Below, piece after piece: positions 6,635 through 11,190 of a stretch of 11,190 nucleotides of DNA (positions are counted from its first letter, which is position 1; every line of letters begins with the position of its first letter). The position numbers were made by a program, and so were the translations under genes. The DNA comes from DATBDM01 sp036269915 (GTDB lineage Bacteria; Actinomycetota; Thermoleophilia; Solirubrobacterales; Solirubrobacteraceae). A model generated the notes under the pieces. That model searched no databases, was not told the origin of the DNA, and worked only from the letters and a program-made list of their open reading frames with translations. Location: NCBI GenBank assembly GCA_036269915.1, contig DATBDM010000069.1, positions 1 to 11,190 on the forward strand. Direction: 5' to 3'.

Positions 6635-6643
6635 TGGCACAAT
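6635..6643 (+). promoter_or_regulatory. Extended -10 element of the FAH-family gene (TGGCACAAT)
   Basis: TG-G-CACAAT ends 8 nt before the ATG at 6652, so transcription would start at or just before the start codon. It is nearly identical to the element ahead of ftsH (TGCCACAAT). It lies in the 27-nt gap between divergent start codons, so it also covers the region just upstream of the SDR gene. Confidence 0.5.
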
Positions 6644-6651
6644 CGCCCGCC

Positions 6652-7332
6652 ATGACCCCTCAGGACGAGCGCGTCGCGCGCGGCATGGCCACCCAGCTCT
6701 CCGACCGGGCCGAGCGCGGGGCGCGCCATCTCGGCTGGAAGGTCGGGTTCGGCACCGCGCAGGCGATGGTCAAGCTCGGCATCTCCGCTCCGCTCGTGGG
6801 CCATCTGGTGGCCTCCGCGCAGCTCGACTCGGGCGCGACGGTCGCGATCGGCGACTGGGACGCGCCGCGGCTCGAGCCGGAGGTCGCCGTGCATCTGGCG
6901 TCCGACGTCGACGCCGGCGGCGGGCGCGACGCGGCCCTGGCGGCGCTCGGCGGCCTCGGCGCGGCGATCGAGCTGGTCGACCTCGACCCGGACGCCGACG
7001 ATCCCGAGGAGATCCTCTCCCGCAACATCTTCCAGCGCGCCGTCCTGCTCGGGCCGGTGCAGGACGTCCGCGACACGCACGGCCTGCGCCTGCGGGTGCT
7101 CGTCGACGACGAGGAGGCGGTCGACACGAGCGACATCACCGCGGCGACGGGCGACGTCTTCGACGCGGTCGCCTCGGTGGCGCAGACGCTCGAGGCGGCG
7201 GGGGAGAGGCTCCGGGCGGGGGACGTCGTGATCGCCGGCTCGATCGTGGCCGCCCTGGAACTCGAGCCCGGTCAGGACGTCGTCGTCGAGCTGCAGCCAC
7301 TCGGGCGGCTCGAGGTGGCCTTCAGCGCCTGA
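6652..7332 (+). CDS. FAH-family protein, 2-keto-4-pentenoate hydratase (MhpD)-like
   Basis: This 226-residue protein belongs to the fumarylacetoacetate hydrolase superfamily, closest in style to MhpD / 2-oxopent-4-enoate hydratases, which hydrate dienols in meta-cleavage of aromatic compounds, and to 4-oxalocrotonate decarboxylases. Visible features are LGWKVGFG (27-34) with K30, SAPLVGHL (45-52), LEPEVAV with E75 and E77, AAIELVD with E107, and DVVIAGSI (191-198). E75/E77/E107 form the usual Mg2+-binding acidic triad, so the metal site looks intact. It is somewhat shorter than typical MhpD (about 260 residues). No other ring-cleavage genes lie nearby, so the pathway is uncertain. It is divergent from an NmrA-like reductase, and its last 11 bases overlap the convergent membrane-protein gene. 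Confidence 0.8.
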   Translation: MTPQDERVARGMATQLSDRAERGARHLGWKVGFGTAQAMVKLGISAPLVGHLVASAQLDSGATVAIGDWDAPRLEPEVAVHLASDVDAGGGRDAALAALGGLGAAIELVDLDPDADDPEEILSRNIFQRAVLLGPVQDVRDTHGLRLRVLVDDEEAVDTSDITAATGDVFDAVASVAQTLEAAGERLRAGDVVIAGSIVAALELEPGQDVVVELQPLGRLEVAFSA

Positions 7333-7867
7333 CCGGGTGGTCGCGCGGGCGCGGGTCGAGCAGCACGCGCAGTCCGAGCACCGGTCCGAGGACCGCCGCG
7401 ACCCACAGCCAGGAGATGCCCCAGGGACGCAGCAGCGACTGGTCGGCCGCGATCGCGATCCCGACCGAGATCAGCGGATACGCGAGCAGCGGGAGCGCCC
7501 ACTTGTTGATGCCCGCGCTGCGCGCTCCGGCGACGACGCCGAGCCACGCAGCGCCGCCGACGAGCACGCCGCCGTGGCCGCCGACCGCCCAGCGCTCGAC
7601 CAGCACGGCCGCCCAGGCGACGAGCAGCGCGACCCACCACGAGGTCGGGATGACGCGGTCGCTGAGCAGCGTCGCACCGGCCATCACGATCGAGACGGCG
7701 ACGAGCACGAGGAACACGGTCCCGGCGATCGCCGAGGCGAGCAGCCACGCGACGGCGGCGACGAGGGCGGCGAGCAGCCCCGTGCGCAGCGCGGCGGCCA
7801 CGACGCGGCCGGCTCGCTGGCGGCGGGTGGGCGTCGGCGTTCCGAGTTGGGAGGCGAGCGCGGTCAT
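7322..7867 (-). CDS. Six-segment membrane protein of unknown function
   Basis: I do not recognise this 181-residue protein. After about 20 cytoplasmic residues with a basic TRRQRAGR stretch there are six hydrophobic segments (about 23-45, 48-68, 74-91, 97-114, 123-141, 147-170) and a basic tail, so both ends are probably cytoplasmic. Trp residues cluster at segment edges. No catalytic or transport motif is evident. The ATG at 7867 follows a GGGAG ribosome-binding site (about 4 nt spacing) and was preferred to an in-frame start at 7948 that would run into the divergent cyclase gene. The 3' end overlaps the FAH gene by 11 nt. Being divergent from a membrane adenylate cyclase with 38 nt between them suggests shared control, but no functional link can be claimed. 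Confidence 0.7.
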   Translation of the reverse strand: MTALASQLGTPTPTRRQRAGRVVAAALRTGLLAALVAAVAWLLASAIAGTVFLVLVAVSIVMAGATLLSDRVIPTSWWVALLVAWAAVLVERWAVGGHGGVLVGGAAWLGVVAGARSAGINKWALPLLAYPLISVGIAIAADQSLLRPWGISWLWVAAVLGPVLGLRVLLDPRPRDHPVRR

Positions 7868-7876
7868 CGTCTCCCG

Positions 7877-7882
7877 AGCGTA
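7877..7882 (-). promoter_or_regulatory. Candidate -10 (TACGCT) for the six-segment membrane protein gene
   Basis: On the minus strand TACGCT ends 9 nt before the ATG at 7867. The short leader contains CGGGAG, so here a ribosome-binding site and an adjacent start-proximal -10 coexist. The match to TAnnnT is complete but the element is short, so chance occurrence is possible. Confidence 0.3.
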
Positions 7883-7893
7883 CCGCCGCGAGG

Positions 7894-7899
7894 TAGAGT
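7894..7899 (+). promoter_or_regulatory. -10 element (TAGAGT) of the adenylate cyclase gene, leaderless start
   Basis: TAGAGT ends 6 nt before the GTG at 7906, so +1 is expected to fall on the start codon itself. No Shine-Dalgarno-like run exists between the two. This supports GTG 7906 as the start of a leaderless mRNA. Confidence 0.5.
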
Positions 7900-7905
7900 C
7901 GGCAC

Positions 7906-9348
7906 GTGAGCTCGGTTCTGCTGGGTTTGTCGCCGGGGAAGCTCGCACCGGTGCCCGGGGCGCGCGGCCGCCGGGTGTTGACGATCACCGCGTGGATCCT
8001 CGCGGCGGCGCTGCCGCTGATCGGGCTCCTCTCGCTGCTGCTGCGCGAGCACCTCGACCCGGACTGGAACAACCACCGCGTCCACTTCGTGCTGTTCCTG
8101 TCGGTCGGCGTCGGTATGTTCCTGCTCGCCTACGCAGCCGGCGATGCGGCCAATCGCCGCGGCGACGCGCGCGTGCTGCTCATCTCGCTCGCCTTCCTCG
8201 CCACCGGCGGGTTCCTCGGCCTCCACGCCCTCGGTACCGCCGGGGTGCTCTGGACGCAGGAGCACGCCGGCTTCAAGGTCGCCAACCCGGTCGGTCTCGT
8301 GCTCGCGTCGCTGTTCGCGGTCGCCTCGGCGTTCGTCGACCTGCGCCCGCAGTACGCGCCCTTCGTGGTCCGCCACCGCGCCGCGTTCCGGCGGGGCGTG
8401 CTCGTCGCCATGGTCGTGTGGTTCGTCTGGACCCTGAGCGACCTGCCGCCGCTCACGCGGCCGAGCAGCGAGGGCGGGACGCACAGCGTGCTCGCCACGC
8501 TGGCCGGCATCGGGTTCGTCGCCTACGCGATCGCGGCGGCCCGCTACCTCTTCGTCTACCGCGGGAAGGTCGACCTGCTGCCGGCCGCGATCATCGCCTG
8601 CTTCGTGCTGCTGGCGGAGGCGATGGTCGGCGTCGCGCTGACTGGCGAGCGGGCGTGGCACGCGAGCTGGTGGGAGTGGCACGCGCTGATCGTCGTCGCC
8701 TACGTCGTGGTCGCCTACGCGGCCCGGCACGAGTGGCGCGACGAGCGCTTCCGCGGGCTCTATCTGGCGACGACGCGCGAGCGCACGCAGTCGGCGAGCG
8801 TCCTCTTCTCCGACCTGGCCGGCTTCACGACCTTCTCCGAGACCGCCGCTCCCGCGGAGGTCGCGACGGTGCTGAACACCTACTACGCGACGGCGGCCCC
8901 GCTCGTCTCGCGCCGCTTCGGCGGCGAGGTGGAGAAGTTCATGGGCGACGGGATGATGGCCACGTTCAACAGCCGCGGCGACCAGCCCGACCACGCCGTG
9001 CGGGCCGCGGGCGCCGCGCTCGCGCTCCAGCGTGAGCTGACCGCGCTCGCCGACGCCAACCCGGGCTGGCCGCGGCTGCGGGTCGGCGTCAACAGCGGCG
9101 ACGCCGTCGTCCGCGAGCTCGGCGGCCACGGCTTCGTCGCCTACGCGGTGATCGGCGACATGGTCAACACGGCGTCGCGGCTCGAGGGCCAGGCGCCGGT
9201 CGGCGGCGTGCTGATCGGCGCGGGCACGCGCCGCCTGCTGCCCGAGGGCACCGACGCCGAGCCCGTGGAGGGCCTGCACCTCAAGGGCAAGCAGGAGGCC
9301 GTCGAGGCCTACCTGCTGCGCGCGATGCCCGAGCCCTCGGTCTGGTAG
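7906..9348 (+). CDS. Membrane-bound class III adenylate cyclase
   Basis: This 480-residue protein combines a multi-pass N-terminal half with a cytoplasmic class III cyclase domain that would make cAMP from ATP. About eight hydrophobic segments (24-46, 60-78, 89-106, 127-146, 162-178, 196-217, 223-244, 256-273) precede a short linker (274-295) with no obvious HAMP domain. The catalytic domain (about 296-470) keeps every expected residue: metal ligands D303 (VLFSDLAGF) and D348 (EKFMGDGM), substrate-specifying K344 and D418 (VIGDMVNTASRLE), and transition-state N421 and R425. The Lys/Asp pair indicates ATP rather than GTP. One catalytic domain is present, so a homodimer is needed. The N-terminal half, with GFLGLHALGTAGVL (101-114), may sense a membrane or small-molecule cue. 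Its start is a GTG with no ribosome-binding site, 6 nt after a -10 element. Confidence 0.92.
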   Translation: MSSVLLGLSPGKLAPVPGARGRRVLTITAWILAAALPLIGLLSLLLREHLDPDWNNHRVHFVLFLSVGVGMFLLAYAAGDAANRRGDARVLLISLAFLATGGFLGLHALGTAGVLWTQEHAGFKVANPVGLVLASLFAVASAFVDLRPQYAPFVVRHRAAFRRGVLVAMVVWFVWTLSDLPPLTRPSSEGGTHSVLATLAGIGFVAYAIAAARYLFVYRGKVDLLPAAIIACFVLLAEAMVGVALTGERAWHASWWEWHALIVVAYVVVAYAARHEWRDERFRGLYLATTRERTQSASVLFSDLAGFTTFSETAAPAEVATVLNTYYATAAPLVSRRFGGEVEKFMGDGMMATFNSRGDQPDHAVRAAGAALALQRELTALADANPGWPRLRVGVNSGDAVVRELGGHGFVAYAVIGDMVNTASRLEGQAPVGGVLIGAGTRRLLPEGTDAEPVEGLHLKGKQEAVEAYLLRAMPEPSVW

Positions 9349-9363
9349 AGGCCAGGCCAGTAG

Positions 9364-9434
9364 AGGCGCCGACCGGAATCGAACCGGTGTACACGGCTTT
9401 GCAGGCCGCTGCGTAGCCACTCCGCCACGGCGCC
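9364..9434 (-). tRNA. tRNA-Cys (anticodon GCA)
   Basis: On the minus strand the acceptor stem GGCGCCG pairs with CGGCGCC. The anticodon stem GCGGC/GCCGT encloses loop CTGCAAA, giving anticodon GCA. The T arm is ACCGG-TTCGATT-CCGGT. The discriminator base is U, as in cysteine tRNAs. No CCA is encoded. The gene sits 15 nt after the cyclase stop codon on the opposite strand. I see no U-rich terminator hairpin downstream. Confidence 0.96.
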
Positions 9435-9447
9435 GGGGGCGCGGACC

Positions 9448-9453
9448 ATCCTA
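9448..9453 (-). promoter_or_regulatory. -10 element of tRNA-Cys (TAGGAT)
   Basis: On the minus strand TAGGAT lies 13 nt before the tRNA, between the SMP-30 stop codon and the tRNA. That spacing is like the 12 nt seen for tRNA-Gly and tRNA-Val here. The -35 would fall inside the end of the SMP-30 gene and is not obvious. Confidence 0.5.
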
Positions 9454-9469
9454 GGAGATGATCGGACGG

Positions 9470-10372
9470 CTACGGCAGGCCGGCGTGCGGGACGTCGACG
9501 GTGGTCGTCAGCAGCAGCGCCTCGCGCGCGGCCGAGCGCGCGTGTTCGGAGAAGTCCGGCGCGACGCAGAGGAGCAGCGTGCGGCCGTCCTCGCCGCCGA
9601 GCTGGCAGGCGAACACGCCGAGGCCGTCGGGCGGACGGATCTCGTCGACGATCCCGCCGCCCGGCGCGACGCGCGCCGCCCGGCCGCCGAGCGCGTCGGC
9701 CGCCCAGACGTGGCCCTCGGCGTCGAGCGTGCAGCCGTCGGGCTCGAACTCGAGCGCGGGCAGGATCTCCCTCATGGGGCCGGGGGAGGGCCGCGGGCCG
9801 ACCTGGGCCCAGCCGCGCCGGTCCGACAGCGAGCCGTCGTCGCCGATCGCGAACGCCGTGAAGCCGCCGCCGAGCGTCTCGCCGACGATCAGCGTCTTCC
9901 CGTCGGGGGTGATCACGCTCGCGTTCGGGAAGGCGAGGTCGTCGGCGACGACGGTCGCGCTGCCGTCGGGATCGACGCGGACGAGCTTCGCCCACTCGGC
10001 GTCGTCGCCGGCCATCAGGTCGAAGCCGAAGTTGCCGACGTACGCGCGGCCCTTCGCGTCGACCACCATGTCGTTGAGGTGGCCGCCGCAGTGCTCGCCG
10101 AGCTCCGCGTGGACGGTCACCTCGCCGTCCGGCGTGCGGCGCAGGAGACGGTGGTCCCTCATCGAGACGACGAGCAGCGATCCGTCGGGCATCCAGCCGA
10201 GTCCGGACGGCTGTCCGGCGACCTCCATCACGGTCGTCTCGGTCCCGTCGGCGTCGACCGTCGAGACCGTGCGGCGGTAGAAGTCGCTCACCCACCAGCG
10301 CCCGTCGCGCCAGCGCGGGCCCTCGAAGAAGGCGCCGCCCTCGACCAGCGTGCGCAGCGCTCGCGCTCCCAT
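9470..10372 (-). CDS. SMP-30/gluconolactonase/LRE-family beta-propeller hydrolase
   Basis: This 300-residue protein is a full-length SMP-30 / gluconolactonase-like six-bladed propeller. These are calcium- or zinc-dependent enzymes that usually open sugar lactones. Four expected metal-site residues are visible: E17 in AFFEGPRW, N100 in GHLNDMVVD, N150 in LAFPNASVITPDGKTL, and D212 in FEPDGCTLDAEGHVWAA. Repeated D-x-DG and PDG turns mark the blades. There is no signal peptide, so it is cytoplasmic. The ATG at 10372 lies 6 nt after a TAGGGT on the minus strand, again a leaderless arrangement. Family members also hydrolyse other lactones or phosphotriesters, and no sugar-catabolism genes lie beside it, so the substrate stays open. 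Confidence 0.9.
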   Translation of the reverse strand: MGARALRTLVEGGAFFEGPRWRDGRWWVSDFYRRTVSTVDADGTETTVMEVAGQPSGLGWMPDGSLLVVSMRDHRLLRRTPDGEVTVHAELGEHCGGHLNDMVVDAKGRAYVGNFGFDLMAGDDAEWAKLVRVDPDGSATVVADDLAFPNASVITPDGKTLIVGETLGGGFTAFAIGDDGSLSDRRGWAQVGPRPSPGPMREILPALEFEPDGCTLDAEGHVWAADALGGRAARVAPGGGIVDEIRPPDGLGVFACQLGGEDGRTLLLCVAPDFSEHARSAAREALLLTTTVDVPHAGLP

Positions 10373-10378
10373 CGCGCG

Positions 10379-10384
10379 ACCCTA
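10379..10384 (-). promoter_or_regulatory. -10 element (TAGGGT) of the SMP-30 gene, leaderless start
   Basis: On the minus strand TAGGGT ends 6 nt before the ATG at 10372, the same geometry as the cyclase promoter. It lies back to back with the tRNA-Val promoter, with 20 bp between the two -10 hexamers, so each one's -35 region would overlap the other's -10. Confidence 0.45.
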
Positions 10385-10401
10385 CCGCGACGCCGGACCG
10401 C

Positions 10402-10410
10402 TGCTACTCT
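10402..10410 (+). promoter_or_regulatory. Extended -10 promoter of tRNA-Val (TGCTACTCT)
   Basis: TG-C-TACTCT ends 12 nt before the tRNA, the spacing expected for a short 5' leader removed by RNase P. No clear -35 is seen. It is divergent from the SMP-30 promoter. Confidence 0.5.
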
Positions 10411-10422
10411 GCGGGTCCTCCC

Positions 10423-10495
10423 GGGCGATTAGCTCAGCTGGGAGAGCGCCGCCTCGACAAGGCGGAGGTCACTGGTTCGAGCCCAGTATCGCCCA
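10423..10495 (+). tRNA. tRNA-Val (anticodon GAC), with C at position 33
   Basis: The cloverleaf is complete. The acceptor stem is GGGCGAT/ATCGCCC, the D arm GCTC...GAGC, the anticodon stem CCGCC/GGCGG and the T arm ACTGG-TTCGAGC-CCAGT, with discriminator A as usual for valine. The anticodon loop reads TCGACAA, so GAC falls at positions 34-36 and base 33 (10455) is C instead of the nearly universal U. The five-pair anticodon stem is perfect, which leaves no room to shift the loop. No CCA is encoded. A strong terminator follows at once. Confidence 0.93.
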
Positions 10496-10499
10496 TGAC

Positions 10500-10524
10500 A
10501 AGGTCCGCATCTGCGGGCCTTTTG
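10500..10524 (+). terminator. Intrinsic terminator of tRNA-Val
   Basis: AAGGTCCGC (10500-10508) pairs with GCGGGCCTT (10513-10521), nine pairs including one G-T wobble around a 4-nt loop, followed by TTGT. It lies 4 nt after the tRNA and separates it from the sigma-factor gene. Confidence 0.8.
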
Positions 10525-10629
10525 TGTTCGTGGTTCGAGACCGGAAGCCCCCTCGATTACGCAACGCTCCTCGAGACGCTGCTTGGCGCCTGGTGATGAG
10601 TTTTCGGGCCGCCCGCCGTCATACACGCT

Positions 10630-11190
10630 ATGAGCTCCATCAGCGATGACCTCCGGCCGCTCGACGAGCAGGCCTTCGGCGCCCGGGTCGAGCCGCACCG
10701 CCGCGAGTTGCACGTCCACTGCTATCGCCTGCTCGGGTCGTTCGAGGAGGCCGAGGACCTCGTCCAGGAGGCGTTCCTGCGCGCGTGGCGCCGGCGCGAG
10801 ACGTACGAGGGCCGCGCGTCGGTTCGTGCGTGGCTGTACCGGATCGCGACGAACGCCTGCCTCGACGCGCTCGACAAGCGCCCGCGGCGGCCGAGCGCGA
10901 GCGGCGAGGTCGCGTGGCTTCAGCCCTATCCCGACGAGCTCCTCGAGCAACTGCCCGACCGGCGCGAAGGCCCGGAGGACGTGGCGCTCGCCAAGGAGAC
11001 CGTCGAGCTGGCGTTCATCGTCGCGATCCAGCACCTCGCGCCGCTGCCACGGGCCGTGCTCGTGCTGCGCGACGTCCTCGGCTGCCCGGCGAAGGAGACC
11101 GCGCGGCTGCTTGAGACGACAGAGGCGTCGGTGAACTCCGCGCTGCAGCGCGCACGGGCCGGGTTGCGGGAGAGCCTGCCCGAGGACCGC
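10630..11190 (+). CDS. ECF sigma factor, SigG/TIGR02960-like (3' end outside window)
   Basis: The frame is open from ATG 10630 to the window end, 187 residues with no stop. Sigma region 2 is clear: HCYRLLGSFEEAEDLVQEAFLRAWR (30-54) binds core polymerase and the -10, and GRASVRAWLYRIATNACLDAL (61-81) follows. A linker carries WLQPYPDELL (97-106), a signature I associate with the TIGR02960 group that includes Mycobacterium tuberculosis SigG. Region 4 follows with LPRAVLVLRDVLGCPAKETARLL and SVNSALQRAR (139-176), the -35-binding helix-turn-helix. Members of this group usually carry a C-terminal SnoaL-like domain and have no classical anti-sigma factor; that part would lie beyond the window. Regulation is not visible: no GGAAC/CGTC-type autoregulatory promoter is seen in the gap upstream. 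Confidence 0.9.
   Translation, partial: MSSISDDLRPLDEQAFGARVEPHRRELHVHCYRLLGSFEEAEDLVQEAFLRAWRRRETYEGRASVRAWLYRIATNACLDALDKRPRRPSASGEVAWLQPYPDELLEQLPDRREGPEDVALAKETVELAFIVAIQHLAPLPRAVLVLRDVLGCPAKETARLLETTEASVNSALQRARAGLRESLPEDR

Noticed and set aside
5735..6640. Upstream part of the 573-aa open frame that contains the presenilin-like protein
   Set aside because: It is an out-of-frame reading of the NmrA-like gene, rich in Arg and Asp. The membrane protein proper begins at about 5734.
9343..9370. GTAGAGGC repeated on either side of GGCCAGGCC just after the cyclase stop codon
   Set aside because: Short direct repeat without a T-rich tail or mobile-element context; not convincing as a terminator or insertion scar.
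7864..9420. Minus-strand open frame of 518 aa opposite the adenylate cyclase, and a 539-aa plus frame at 7416-9035
   Set aside because: Low-complexity Arg/Ala/Gly composition and no recognisable motif; the cyclase frame has the complete catalytic set.
9458..10432. Plus-strand open frame of 324 aa opposite the SMP-30 gene
   Set aside because: It runs through the tRNA-Val promoter and has shadow composition. The minus frame has all SMP-30 metal ligands.
10530..10552. TGGTTCGAG at 10530 repeats the T-arm start of tRNA-Val (10473), suggesting a tRNA fragment or att repeat
   Set aside because: Only nine bases match before the sequences diverge and no acceptor-stem remnant follows, so chance similarity is likely.
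10596..10629. ECF-type autoregulatory promoter ahead of the sigma-factor gene (CGTC at 10617-10620)
   Set aside because: No GGAAC-like -35 lies at the right distance, and CGTC is too common in this DNA to count alone.

Overview
The window is 11.2 kb of very GC-rich bacterial DNA with short intergenic gaps. The gene content fits a high-GC actinobacterium. I infer class Thermoleophilia / order Solirubrobacterales (Conexibacter- or Patulibacter-like) from the protein styles: the FtsH type, a secreted TIM-barrel hydrolase with a basic beta-rich tail, a SigG-like ECF sigma factor and a membrane adenylate cyclase. This placement comes from recognition, not from a search.

Layout, left to right. (1) 1-315 is the end of an AbiEii-like nucleotidyltransferase gene, with more relaxed codon use than its neighbours. 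It abuts a terminator and tRNA-Gly(GCC), so it may be the edge of an accessory block. (2) ftsH reads rightward, followed by a secreted clan-A-like glycoside hydrolase. (3) A leftward PerR/Fur-family regulator is divergent from a rightward VIT/CCC1-type iron/manganese transporter, which looks like a peroxide- and iron-responsive module. (4) A leftward pair follows: an NmrA-like SDR reductase, then a nine-segment membrane protein. The latter has two membrane aspartates in D-x5-G and GxGD contexts and a late P-A-T, the layout of presenilin / signal peptide peptidase proteases. This is the most interesting gene here. (5) A rightward FAH-family (MhpD-like) hydratase is divergent from the SDR gene. 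(6) A leftward six-segment membrane protein of unknown function is divergent from a rightward membrane-bound class III adenylate cyclase with an intact catalytic set. (7) tRNA-Cys(GCA) and an SMP-30/gluconolactonase-like hydrolase both read leftward. (8) tRNA-Val(GAC), with an unusual C at position 33, is followed by a strong terminator. The window ends inside a SigG-like ECF sigma factor gene.

Two patterns run through the region. Many genes have a -10-like hexamer ending only 5-9 nt before the start codon, so leaderless or near-leaderless mRNAs are probably common. Three convergent gene pairs overlap at their 3' ends by 11-77 nt with no terminator between them. I saw no CRISPR array, insertion sequence, rRNA or replication origin.
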